Shown piece by piece: positions 54,908-64,000 of a stretch of 64,000 nucleotides of DNA. The first letter of the stretch is position 1, and each line of letters opens with the position of its first letter. The position numbers were made by a program, and so were the translations under genes. Source of the DNA: Hanleya hanleyi (Eukaryota; Mollusca; Polyplacophora; Lepidopleurida; Hanleyidae); contig JAVTVY010017376.1 of the NCBI GenBank assembly GCA_036873755.1, forward strand, positions 1-64,000, written 5' to 3'. The notes beneath the pieces were generated by a model that was given only the letters and a program-made list of their open reading frames with translations, did no database searches and had not been told where the DNA came from.

Positions 54908-55037
54908 CACATATCACGAATCGTTAGATTCCTGGTATGTGCTTTAGAATAGGTTAACCAGAAGATTATTCTGTGAAGTCATGTGACGCAGTCAGTATGT
55001 CGGCACCTCTTCCCACTTCCCTTATATGTGTTGTAAT

Positions 55038-55146
55038 TGTGTCTAATTCCGCTTAACCCGGGGCTAGGGGCCGTATGAACCCATGTACTTCAAGATCCTC
55101 ACGGTACTCATATGAACAGTCACAATCAAAGCGTGACTGAGATACA
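55038..55146 (+). ncRNA. Candidate cloverleaf-like structured RNA, A version
   Basis: P1 TGTGTCT/AGATACA (one G-U), P2 TCCG/CGGG around a 7-nt loop, P3 CGTATGA/TCATATG, P4 CAGTCAC/GTGACTG with loop AATCAAAGC. The P3 interior can also pair (GTAC/GTAC). Compared with the B version, P3 changes A-U to G-C twice and P4 changes U-A to G-C and C-G to U-A, all on both sides of the stem. Confidence 0.5.
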
Positions 55147-55185
55147 TCATTCTTTAGATGACGACTTTACAACGAATATTATGGA

Positions 55186-55386
55186 TTGAGAATACTGATC
55201 AGCGATATGAATTTGGTGTTTTTGGAACATCTTGATGTCTTGCCGGCATCATTGAAAACTGTTGACCGCTTCTCTCTTCCAGGAAACAAGCATATGTTTA
55301 TGTATACTGTGATTGTCTTTTTGAATTTGGTGCTAATACTGTTATATGGAATAGGTCTTTGGATTATGGACGCGGATATTCTCTAA
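55186..55386 (+). CDS. A-unit small peptide frame with one membrane segment
   Basis: The frame reads VFLEHLDVLPASLKTVDRFS, then MFMYTVIVFLNLVLILLYGI, a hydrophobic segment able to span a membrane. It is also open in the A units at 60474-60226, 15727-15536 and 14759-14540, with mostly conservative changes. Downstream of the RT stop, it could be a second small ORF of the element or a piece of RT C-terminus read through. A CTCTCTTGCAG acceptor-like sequence (here CTTCCAG) lies inside, so splicing is another option. Confidence 0.35.
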   Translation: MRILISDMNLVFLEHLDVLPASLKTVDRFSLPGNKHMFMYTVIVFLNLVLILLYGIGLWIMDADIL

Positions 55387-55554
55387 TGGACGACGGCTGA
55401 ATTATGAATGACGGGCCAGACGCTTGTAATAGTAACTTCGTATTTAAATAAATACTCACCTCGTTTTGGCCGTTTTTAAATATCTGACGGTCACCTAGTT
55501 CATCATTTTCCAACAGATGACTTGATAGGGCTATTACATCATCGCTCTGAAACA

Positions 55555-55670
55555 TTTGTATCTAATATCAAACCGATACCAAGGCCGTGTGGTCATGTCA
55601 TTCAATATATCCACATGAACAGTTACAATAAAAGCGTGACTGGGATAAAAATGTGCTCAGGGAAATTTTG
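55555..55670 (+). repeat. Diverged B motif
   Basis: TTTGTATCTAATATC..., then AAGGCCGTGTGGTCATG...CCACATGAACAGTTACAATAAAAGCGTGACTGGGATA. P3 and P4 stay paired (P4 with one G-U), while P2 is lost. It belongs to an older B subfamily. Confidence 0.6.
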
Positions 55671-55779
55671 GTTCTTGTGATGTTTTTAGAAATATGCAGT
55701 CAGTAAATTTGTCTTTGGGGTCACGTGTTGTCAGTACACCGACATCGCTTTCCACCACCCATTTAATGTTGCGTTTAAT

Positions 55780-55930
55780 TGTGTCTTATTCTGCTTGATC
55801 TGGGGCTAGGGGTCGTTTGAATATCATGTTGTTGAAAGGAACTGGCACATTGAAAGCGTGACTGAGATACACACCTTTGAAAACGACTTCGAAATTCATT
55901 TGGATATAGGATAATAGCCATTGATTAGAA
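55780..55930 (+). repeat. Diverged A unit start
   Basis: GTGTCTTATTCTGCTTGATCTGGGGCTAGGGGTCGTTTGAA, then GAAAGCGTGACTGAGATACACACC. P1 is kept and P4 is mostly lost. Confidence 0.5.
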
Positions 55931-55934
55931 ATGT

Positions 55935-57930
55935 ATGTAAAGAACAACTTTAAAATTAACTTTGCATAATTCCGGAGAAAGATGGTTCCCAAAATATTGT
56001 CGAGAAACATCTTGTAGATCAATATTTCGACATATATGCTCAGGTCATCATCAATAAATGTACTTTACAATGAATAAAATTGTAGTTCGTCGCCCATTAT
56101 CTCAATGATTTATTTATATTTCATTGTACATTCATTTTCTTCAATTCATAATTTCAGAAGCACTGTGATTCAAAACGACAGCTAAAAGATAGAGAGAAAA
56201 ATGTACAAGTTCGGCTACCTATATCAGTTATCCAGTTCATAGGGAGCATCTGAAAGGTGATAGTTCTTTTTTTAATGGAACGCATGTTTCCTTTGTCTTT
56301 CTTCCCTTCCCTTACCCACAGATCCGTCAGGCAAAAACTAGCAGAATTGTGGCCATGGTGACTGGTCTGTTGAAATCTGGGCCTGCAACAGTGTTTGCGG
56401 AAATTTGTATCAGAGAATAGGATGGACGGCTTCAACCTATGTAGCTTACAACATGTTCTATGGGTATATATAAACACGGAACATACAAAGATAATCAGTC
56501 AGTCAGACATACTTTACAGCGAGTAATGTTTTTACCAATGAAATCAACCAAAAAGATGCTCATATAACTAACCATTGAAAACAAATGAGAGGACGTTCAC
56601 TGTGAATGTACGAGATCTTTTGATGCTTTGAAACCACAGTTCAGTGAGGAGTTTCACTCATAATAGCTATGGCTTCTTCGAGAAGAAGCGTAAACCCATC
56701 GTTGGCTTTGTCAATAATCTAACAGATTATCAATAAGAATTCTACCAATTGTTTAGCAGGCAAAATGCCTCGGCTGTTTTCTCCATCAAACAAGACTTCA
56801 CATTGTTGTTGAAACAGCTAACATTTTCGTATGTGAGTTTAAAATGGAACTATTGCTATTACCGCTAACACGTCTGTATAAGCACCTCACAGTTCCACCA
56901 ATGTAAGTGTCTTTACGACCATAGAATATAAACTTTTCCATGGAGATACAGGGACTTTGTTGTTAATAAAGCACAGTTTTTGTGGTTTGCCATTAAAAAA
57001 TGATTTGGCAGGCCCACTTACTGCAGTTCCACATAGCCATTTAGTAATTTGTGCCAGCTAAACAATTGGCAGATTTTGTATTCTTAAACTGTAATTATTG
57101 ACAAAGCCAACGAATAGAATACCCTTCTACACGAAGATTACCCACACTGTACTGTTGTATCAAAGCATCAAATAGTGTCACGGTGACGCCATTGCTAATA
57201 TTATTACATTAACTTATCAAGTTTCACCTCCAAACCGAAATGGTTAAACCTATCGGTATTCATGAAAATGGGGAGCGGCGGAGAGGGGGATGGGGGTTCC
57301 AGTTTACTAGAAAAGTAATCGTTAATGATCTCCTTCTTAAAACCTAAATATTCCTGTCAGAAAGTGTTGTTTCTTTCAGCCTAGGAATATATGATATAAC
57401 GGGAGGCGGGGGTGGGGGTGGTGGGGGGTGGGGAGGCACAGCCTTCCTACTCTGGCAGAGATCAACACCAAACGCTCAAGTGACCAAACGCTACTAGTTC
57501 GGATGTTTCATTATGTAAAATTAGTCTGAGAACAAGCAGATTCGGATTCAACACACTCGGATTAACCTTTAACAACCAGCTTGCAGTACAAAATGGCGTA
57601 ACATCTACATGTGCAGTGTCTATTTCAAAATCAGAATTGTGTTACGGTAGTTTGCCTCCATCTTATGCAGGCCTACGTGGATTATTTTTTAGAGCGAAAT
57701 ATGTTGTATATAAAAGATGTACATCAGTTCAACAAAAACACTGTTGATTGTGATCGGAAGAAACTGATACGCCAAATATATTTGAAGAATAGAACTAAAC
57801 AATAGGATAATTAAAGTATATGTAACAAAAATATACTATCAACGTATATTGTTCACCTGCAATTAACCCACAAATGATCCGTAAAATAATTTAGCATGGA
57901 AAACGTGAGAATGCACCGTAATAATAAATA
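55935..57930. other. Unassigned sequence
   Basis: No recognised repeat. CCCTTACCCACAG at about 56308-56320 is acceptor-like, and a short frame at 56341-56471 reads CGHGDWSVEIWACNSVCGN, faintly like a thrombospondin type-1 repeat, but too short and isolated to call. A G-rich stretch (GGGAGGCGGGGGTGGGGGTGG) lies near 57400-57440. Confidence 0.3.
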
Positions 57931-57934
57931 GTGT

Positions 57935-58040
57935 GGGGCGTATGGGATTCGAACCCACAACTTACTGGAACACCGCTCCTCCTTATTACAGCGCCTCTTT
58001 CCTCTGGACCTCTGACAATTTGTCCCCTTTATACCATGAT
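57935..58040 (-). repeat. tRNA-like sequence, decayed (SINE head or tRNA relic)
   Basis: The minus strand has GTGGGTTCGAATCCCAT, a perfect tRNA T-arm and B box, ending in GCCCC that could pair with GGGG upstream. The A-box region (GGTCCAGAGGAAAGAGGCGC) and anticodon arm are irregular and the length is too long for a tRNA. Not a functional tRNA. Confidence 0.4.
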
Positions 58041-58239
58041 CTAGATTATCTGATGACACGAAGGACAGTGCGTCATGGAGGACAATATTGTCTCCTAAGG
58101 TTGTCCCTTAGGATAATATAATGTATAATGTATTACAACATGTACAAGAATAATATGTATCGAGTGGACAAATGGTACCTGAACGGACAACCTGTATTGC
58201 GGGACAACCATTATTGCTATACCGGCTTATCCTGTATCA

Positions 58240-58425
58240 AGTCTTGTCGGAATCATTGAAAACTGCTGACCGCTTTTCTAAGAAACTATCTTGTGTTTTT
58301 TATTACTTTTATTTCACACACATTTGGAATTGGTACCAACTGTCATATTAAATAGGTCATTTGAATATCAAGCGGCAATTCGTGACGGCCGAATATTGAA
58401 TATAGGATCTGACGCTTGCTATTTC
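58240..58425 (+). repeat. A unit, very decayed
   Basis: AAGTCTTGTCGGAATCATTGAAAACTGCTGACCGCTTTTC matches the ASLKTVDRF block, and GTGACGGCCGAATATTGAATATAGGATCTGACGCTTG matches the unit end. Confidence 0.55.
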
Positions 58426-58580
58426 CTGTCGGTTGGGTCACATTAGTTACTCATTGAGTTGAACTGTTTTTGGATAGCGGAAATGTTTCGGTTGTCTTGA
58501 ATACATCGCAAATATTCCATACTATATTTCCTGGACCCTGGAACGTGATCCTCTTTTGTAAGTTCCAGCCAAGGGAAGGA

Positions 58581-59165
58581 GTCGGAGAAGGTGCAGAAAG
58601 GAGGACTAAGAGTGGTAACTCTTGACATGCCAAAATACAAGTTTAGTGGTTTTGTTCGCCCTGTACACTAACGATTGGTGAATATGCCATTTTAAAAGTC
58701 ACTAAATGCTGACACCAATATTCCCGAGACAACAAAGCTCGTCGTGGTACCCTGTTCTCGGATCTGTTGAGCATGTCCGAATCCACCCTGCTTTTAACAA
58801 TTTTCTTGATCAGGGTAGGAAAAAGAGACAACTAAATATCTTACGGATGAAAAATATTGAACTTTACGAAGCAGTCGGAGAAGGTACAGAAAGGATTAAG
58901 AGTGGTAATTCTTGACATGCCAAATTACTATTTTAGTGTTTTTTTCGCCCTGTAGACTAACGATTGGTGAATATGCCATTTTAAAAGTCATTAAATGCTG
59001 ACACCAATATTCCCGAGACAACAAAACTCATCGTGGTACCCTGTTCTGTCGGGCATGTCCGAATCCACCCTGCTTTTAATAATTTTCTTGATCAGGGTAG
59101 CCTCAGGGTAGGAAAATGAGACAAATAAATATCTTACGGATAAAAAATACTGAACTTTATAGTGT
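58581..59165 (+). repeat. Tandem duplication, unit about 293 bp
   Basis: GTCGGAGAAGGT.CAGAAAGGA starts units at 58581 and 58874. Both contain GTGGTAA.TCTTGACATGCCAAA, CTAACGATTGGTGAATATGCC and ATGTCCGAATCCACCCTGCTTTTAA. The copies differ at several percent of positions plus small indels. Confidence 0.85.
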
Positions 59166-59169
59166 CATT

Positions 59170-60185
59170 ATGATGCACACGGACATGACTTTAAGAATGT
59201 ATAGGGGAAAACATCACTCGGGTTTAAATGTTTCACAAAACAATAGTATCCATCTGTAAAAAAGTATTTAGAAATATAGATCGAAGCTAGTCATTTAATT
59301 AAGCATTTCTGAGAAGACTATCCTGCATCCTGAATTCAGGACTAAAATATTTCGAAAGACATTCATATTGAGTTCTCCATGTCTCTCTCTGAATACACCC
59401 CCAGTTTACGATACGTTAACGTAAATACTACCTTAAAACTTTTTAGTTTTAAAAGAGCAATACTGCAAATGCGATTATTCCGCCCGGGCATATTCGTGCA
59501 TCCGTAAGAAAGCGACACGATGCCATTGATCATTACGTACATTTCTTCTTTGGACTTCTTCCCGACAAAAGGAAAATCTGCATGCCCCTCAGTAGTTGAT
59601 TATGCACGCTATTAGCCTCAATTGCCTGCAATTGCTGGAGGTCTCGGTAAGTCAATGCATGTATTAGATCTCCTCTGCTGGTTGCGTACTGGATTAAGGC
59701 TCCTTACAAAAAAGGTATGGCATGGATTGTTGTCTGCCATTGTTTTAAATGTCACAACAGGCTAAAGTATTATCTTAAATGGAAATTACCCGTAGGATTA
59801 TAATTTGTCATCACCCTGACCCGACATAGATGCCAATAAAAAACCACAGGATCGGTTTATCACTTATGTATTTCCCATTACCTTATTTTACCTTATTTTA
59901 AAAACAGTTTGAGTAGTTTCCGGAAATCTGTCGATTCTTTGAAGTTATAAAGGAACTGATAAAATATGTTCACCTGTATTTCTGATACAGACGAAATAAT
60001 AAATGGATTTAATGGGATATTTGTTAGGCAACATAAATCCTGCACGCAACCCACGGGACGGCCAGTAAGTGTTGTGCCACAAACTGTTAGTCGCTTCTGT
60101 CTGAGTGTTAAACGGGATCAGTACTGTACCTAATGTTAGATATATGTGTATACGTATAGGTATATATCCTTATAAATATGAGGTA
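59170..60185. other. Unassigned sequence
   Basis: No gene or repeat recognised. Confidence 0.3.
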
Positions 60186-60194
60186 AATATCAAT

Positions 60195-60945
60195 AATTAC
60201 AAGCGTCTAGTCCGTCATCCATAATTTAGCCGTCGTCCATTAGAGAATATCCGCGTCCATAATCCAAAGACCTATTCCATATTCCATATAACAGTATTAG
60301 CACCAAATTCAAAAAGACAATCATAGTATACATAAACATAGGCTTGTTTCCTGCAAGAGAGAAGCGATTAACAGTTTTCAATGATGCCGGCAAGACATCA
60401 TGATGTTCCAAAAATATCAAATCCGTATCGCTGATCAGTATTCTTAATCCATAATATTCGTTGTAAGTCGTCATCTAAAGAATGATGTATCTCAGTCACG
60501 CTTTGATTGTGACTGTTCATATGATTACCATGAGGATCTTAAAGTACATGGGTTCATACGGCCCCTAGCCCCGGGTTAAGCGGAATTAGACACAAGTTAC
60601 GAAACGTAGCGCCATAGATCTTGTACGCTACGTTCGTATTTTGCTATCAGCATGCGATATGTATCGCCAAATTTGAGAAACTTTGAGTGAGGCGCTTGGT
60701 GGAATAGCCCTGTTTTATAAGTTTCTGTAACAGTGTTTTGTGAGGTTGATTAAAATCGTCACATTTAACACAGGATCTAGCAAATGCTACTAAGCGAGAT
60801 ATGTATACGCCATATGCAGGTCCCACTGGAATATTACTTTCCAGAAAGGGATAGTTTACGATGTCGAAATTGTAATCATCTCTTTTGACACGCGCCTTGA
60901 TTCTGGTATGGATTATTACTGATAAATTCATATGGATGTTCAAAA
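60195..60945 (-). mobile_element. Penelope-like copy 9: RT C-terminus plus complete A unit
   Basis: On the minus strand, RT sequence begins at KRDDYNFDIVNYPFLESNIP (60895) and runs, with a one-base deletion near 60690, to the RT end at about 60600. The A unit follows (60598-60195). The 5' part was lost at insertion or by deletion. Confidence 0.8.
60226..60474 (-). CDS. A-unit small peptide frame, longest open copy
   Basis: An 82-codon frame on the minus strand begins MTTYNEYYGLRILISDTDLI and continues FLEHHDVLPASLKTVNRFSL and MFMYTMIVFLNLVLILLYGI to NRSLDYGRGYSLMDDG before the stop. One hydrophobic segment of ~20 residues near residue 55. The frame is kept in several independent A units. Function unknown; it could be a small membrane protein of the element or simply conserved by age. 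Confidence 0.35.
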   Translation of the reverse strand: MTTYNEYYGLRILISDTDLIFLEHHDVLPASLKTVNRFSLAGNKPMFMYTMIVFLNLVLILLYGIWNRSLDYGRGYSLMDDG

Positions 60946-61074
60946 CTTATGCTATAGTTCTGAATATGAACAAACTCTTGTGTGAATGGTTGTTTCTTTG
61001 TTTTGGGAAATCAACCAGAAATTACGTTATGTGAATAATTTGAGTACGTATTGATATTAATGTAAGTGTTTATA

Positions 61075-61560
61075 GAATATACAGATTGTACACAATAAAC
61101 CGAATTAAATCGTAAATCGTCCCTCTTATCGTAAGGACGACGTGAGAGTAAGCCGGCATATTCTAGTAAATGTATAGCTTCACATATTATGTTCCATTTG
61201 GTTGCCAGTGGTTTCCAGCTATCAGTGGTCTCTTCAAATCCCGTGAAGGGGTTGAATATCCTTCCCAGCATCGCTAATATATGGATCAGGAGATCGTCTA
61301 TATATCGTTTATATCGTTTCTTGAATGCGTTGGCTTTGGAATGGTTACCTTTTGACAATTTCTGCATATAGGCGTATTCATACGAGAACAGGTCTGCCAA
61401 AAGTGGTGCAGAATTTGCACCCATTGGGGAAAATATACGCTGTTGGTATATGGCATTGCCAAATTTTGTTTTTGAGAAATTCAAGCAATTCTATAAAAGA
61501 AAAAAAATAATAATAATGATATCCTTTGCGTGCAGTAGAACTAAAGAAACTCTCATGGCC
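61075..61560 (-). pseudogene. Penelope-like RT of a second, more distant subfamily
   Basis: On the minus strand: TKFGNAIYQQRIFSPMGANS, APLLADLFSYEYAYMQKLSK, RYKRYIDDLLI and LLSRRPYDKRDD. It aligns with motifs B and C of the other copies, but differs more than they do from each other, so it is an older subfamily. Frameshifts follow. Confidence 0.65.
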
Positions 61561-61564
61561 TCTC

Positions 61565-62285
61565 CCATCAAACGTATGATGATGATGAGCTGACCAAATG
61601 TCATGGTCAATGTTCAATTATATGGTCGTATCATATTTCACTATCGGTACGGTCCATCCACCTAACTGGTCCACACCGATGTTGCTGCTGTAGCGACATC
61701 TGTTTATTCGAGCAATTTGCCTTATATCGAAAACACGGCTATCACATTCCATTCTTACGAATTAGATGGTGTCTTCGTCGCTTATATAAAGGGTCAAGAA
61801 AATATGGGGATCTCTATTTCCGGCATCAATTGAAATCGAATACAATGTCGGATATACAGATCTATTTGCGGTTTGTAAGCTGGAATAGTTAGTATTTAGT
61901 AACAATGTGTATTCGATGTTGCTATGGCATAAGGCGAATCACTTAGCTACCAGTTGCTGTTTCATTGGGCAGTAGATCAAGTGATTCACCCGAAAACATC
62001 AATTTCATCAATATAACAAAAGATAGAAATTATAGCTGTTTCGAAGAGACTAGGATAATTCTATTGATTATTTGTACAAAGTATTCATAACATGAAACTG
62101 TAATCTGCCTGCATCATATCTGAAATAGGTGTGTGGGAGATTGATAATGTAAATGGATTGGTTGAATGCCGAAATATGGTCTATTCAACCATTTATAGTA
62201 GCTTTGCATCGTATTTACGTTGTGCATCACATATACATGTAAGGATAGATGTCATACACCGTTCTTCTGTAAAATGTAAGCGATA
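61565..62285. other. Unassigned; parts shared with 31.7, 43.3 and 48.6 kb
   Basis: GAAATCGAATACAATGTCGGATATACAGATCTAT (61831 region) is a diverged copy of 43340-43375 (GAGATCGAATCCCAAGTCGGCTATACAGATCTAT). Other short matches occur at 31738 and 48640. These may be remnants of one dispersed repeat. No gene seen. Confidence 0.4.
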
Positions 62286-62364
62286 ACATATAATGTTGTT
62301 GGAACAAAAGAACAGCGTAATCCCACATGAAGCCACACAATCGAATTGTCTAACATGCCAATTA

Positions 62365-62900
62365 AACGCAACATATGAATGTGATGGAAAAGGATGCCGT
62401 CGTAATGTCAAAAAACATCACAAGAACCAAAATGATCCTACTGATGATTTGTATCTCAGTCACGCTTTTATTGTAACTGTTCATGTGGACATCTTGAATG
62501 ACATGCCCACATGGCCCCTAGCGCCGGTTTGGGCGGTATTCGATTCAAATATCAAAAAGTATCGATGTAATTCACCTGATTGAAAATGAAGTATTTGACC
62601 GTTTAGATGGAAGGAACTGGGGGCCCGAACGGGAAAAGATATGTGAAATACAAGTTCTTATTCAGAACACAAGTCTGTGAGGCCCGACGCCGACCAAGCG
62701 CCTCAATCTCCACCATTTTAACTACAGTCACAAGCTACAATACAAAAAAATTGTACAGGGGGCAAGCCTCGGAGACGAAACGATACCTGCAGAATCTCAC
62801 CATATACAGAGAACAATTAGACGCAACTTATACGTGTGATGGAAAAGGATGCCGGCGTACTGACAATGACGTTTCAAGGACCACGAGAGTTCTCAATTAT
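62365..62900 (+). repeat. B' units: diverged tandem B subfamily, period ~454 bp
   Basis: ACGCAAC.TATA..TGTGATGGAAAAGGATGCCG starts units at about 62367 and 62821, matching the B start ACAACACATATA...GGGAAGAGGTGCCGAC. The structured motif is present at 62449-62550, and the B-specific GTACAGGGGGC...GCCTCGG.GACGAAACG phrase at 62753. Confidence 0.65.
62449..62550 (-). ncRNA. Candidate structured RNA, B' version
   Basis: Reading the minus strand: P2 core CCG/CGG, P3 CATGTGG/CCACATG (fully paired, G-U replaced by A-U... here C-A-T versus A-T-G), P4 CAGTTAC/GTGACTG with one G-U. P1 is partly lost. The linker GCTAGGGGC is unchanged. Confidence 0.4.
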
Positions 62901-63014
62901 ATTGATGCTGCTGCTGATCAGATACACTTCGGTTGTGTCTGATCACATGGAAACCTTGAACGATATGGCTACATGGCTCCAAGAGAAAAAACTCCGTGAC
63001 TTTATAGCCTGTAT

Positions 63015-63362
63015 GATATTGGGGCATTTTGAGCTTATTTGCATACTCATACGAGCAGAAGGTCATGTGTACATTCATAATGGCGTCCATGTGAGACTGA
63101 AAAATTACGTTTTCCTTGTTTTTCTTTAAACTGCTTTACGTTTTACGGACAAGAATGCTCAAAATAATTTTAGTTTATATCAGATGAATACATCCTGATG
63201 TATTATGTATTTTACCGGAGGAAATAGCTTAAAAGATTTCGAAAAATTTAATCGAAAATTTGAAAATATGCATATTTAGAATATGACGTCACAAGGACGT
63301 CATCAGAGCTGCCATCTTCAATTGTATTGACATTTCCTGGTAGGGCTTGCCCCCAAAATAGT
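63015..63362 (+). repeat. Diverged copy of the MITE interior at 21460-21830
   Basis: GATATTGGGGCATTTTGAGC, AATGGCGTCCATGTGA, ATGACGTCACAAGGACGTCATCAGAGCTGCCATCTT and ACATTTCC.GGTAG.GCTTG occur in the same order as in 21470-21800. The G-rich terminal inverted repeats are not visible here, so it is a relic. Confidence 0.65.
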
Positions 63363-63960
63363 CAGTGATTAATCTGGCAATTTCTAACACTATCGGACCG
63401 CTTGGTAATTCATCCTTGTGATAGTTAACTGAATCTTTTGTGTAACCCACAGCGATACTCTCACCACATTATTGAACAATGCACCAGCAGGGGGATAACA
63501 AAAAGTGTCGTTTGTTGTTTCTGATAGGTTAACGTTTCTGCGACAGTCGATCCATCAATTTAAACACACTGGGTCAGCGAAAAGGCATAGACAATATTCC
63601 ACTAAATTATTTCAAATATGAGGAGAAATTTCACAATTATTTCAGCTTGTTTATGCTGTTAGTATGCAACATGATGGTCAAAGCTTTTACATGTGCACAT
63701 AGGAGATGCCAGTTGGACAAGTTTCGGATGTAATCCCTGGATAGCGTGAGTATTGCAGAAAGTTAAATGTCATCTTCCTGTTCCAAGGCAATCAGACAGA
63801 GATGGTGACATTCAATTAAGTCATTATTCTATAGCCACAATTTTGACTTGTCTGGATAACGCCCATGGAGACTGCTTTCTCGGGAACAAAGGACGATTTA
63901 GAGGTGTCTTTAAAGAAAAAACTCATGTGGTAGTATCAATGCTTATTGATCTGGGTAAAG
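63362..63960 (+). repeat. Dispersed duplication shared with 50190-50900
   Basis: Same block order as the copy at 50190, starting right at the end of the MITE relic. Confidence 0.65.
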
Positions 63961-64000
63961 GCCCTGGCATATTCGTTTTGGGCGCGGGACCTAAAAATAG

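Larger units (their letters stand above)
53957..55036 (-). mobile_element. B-unit tandem array, 2.1 monomers, inserted in a Penelope-like copy
   Basis: CTGTGAAGTCATGTGACGCAG occurs at 53957, 54463 and 54971, giving periods of 506 and 508 bp. On the minus strand the array starts at ATTACAACACATATAAGGG (55036) and ends 66 bp into a third monomer. Complete structured motifs lie at 54301-54399 and 54809-54907. It splits an RT end (GATACGTTTC, 53956) from its A unit (TGTGTCTAATTCC, 55038), so it inserted in reverse orientation. Confidence 0.8.
55038..55430 (+). repeat. A unit, well preserved
   Basis: Complete unit from TGTGTCTAATTCCGCTTAACC to GACGGGCCAGACGCTTGTAAT. Contains the A version of the structured motif at its start and the membrane-peptide frame at 55186-55386. 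Confidence 0.8.

Noticed and set aside
56341..56471. Thrombospondin type-1-like exon
   Set aside because: Tryptophan spacing differs from the family, only two cysteines fit, a stop lies immediately upstream, and no splice chain was found.
1..64000. CRISPR arrays, bacterial operons, rRNA genes
   Set aside because: No spaced identical repeats with unique spacers, no ribosome-binding-site-led gene chains and no rRNA signatures were seen.

Overview
The window is eukaryotic nuclear DNA, AT-rich, repeat-dense and poor in host genes. It most likely comes from a mollusc. The main reasons are: introns with GT/AG borders and AATAAA signals; many decayed reverse-transcriptase copies; a tRNA-headed SINE whose body resembles molluscan SINEs; and two elements with a ~157-bp tandem core and an (ACGG)/(ACTG) tail, a layout known from the bivalve 'pearl' (Helitron-related) elements. 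There are no operons, rRNA genes or CRISPR arrays. The species is not identified.

Layout. 0.3-2.6 kb: a CpG-rich block full of promoter-type motifs (NF-Y, Sp1, ETS, CRE, YY1, NRF1), followed by a 151-bp satellite with an NRF1-like palindrome in every monomer and a 42-bp minisatellite with a YY1-like site in nearly every unit. 4.65-9.12 kb: a very large imperfect palindrome. Each arm carries a copy of a two-exon gene for a ~155-residue cysteine-rich (FYVE/RING-like) protein; one copy is intact and one has lost its splice donor. 2.7-4.5 kb, 10-23.7 kb, 27.9-28.7 kb, 32-34.7 kb, 41.7-43.2 kb, 52.9-55.4 kb and 60.2-61.6 kb: at least ten broken copies of one Penelope-like reverse-transcriptase family. 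Full copies have a B unit upstream (a ~505-bp monomer, often in tandem), the RT, then a ~400-bp A unit downstream. 32.7-34.3, 35.5-37.8 and 40.0-41.6 kb: three different truncated non-LTR retrotransposons. 37.9-39.4 kb: the best host-gene candidate, a four-exon small gene with consistent intron phases and a poly(A) signal. 43.5-48.4 kb: two pearl-like elements. 49.1 kb: a tRNA-derived SINE. The rest is mostly older duplicated sequence, MITE-like foldbacks and unassigned DNA.

The most interesting signal is a ~100-nt motif found in both the A and B units. The two versions differ in sequence but keep the same four pairings, with compensatory base-pair changes in two stems, so it looks like a conserved cloverleaf-like structured RNA (or DNA) element of the Penelope-like family. 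Next in interest are the palindrome with its zinc-binding gene pair, and a small conserved membrane-peptide reading frame in the A unit.
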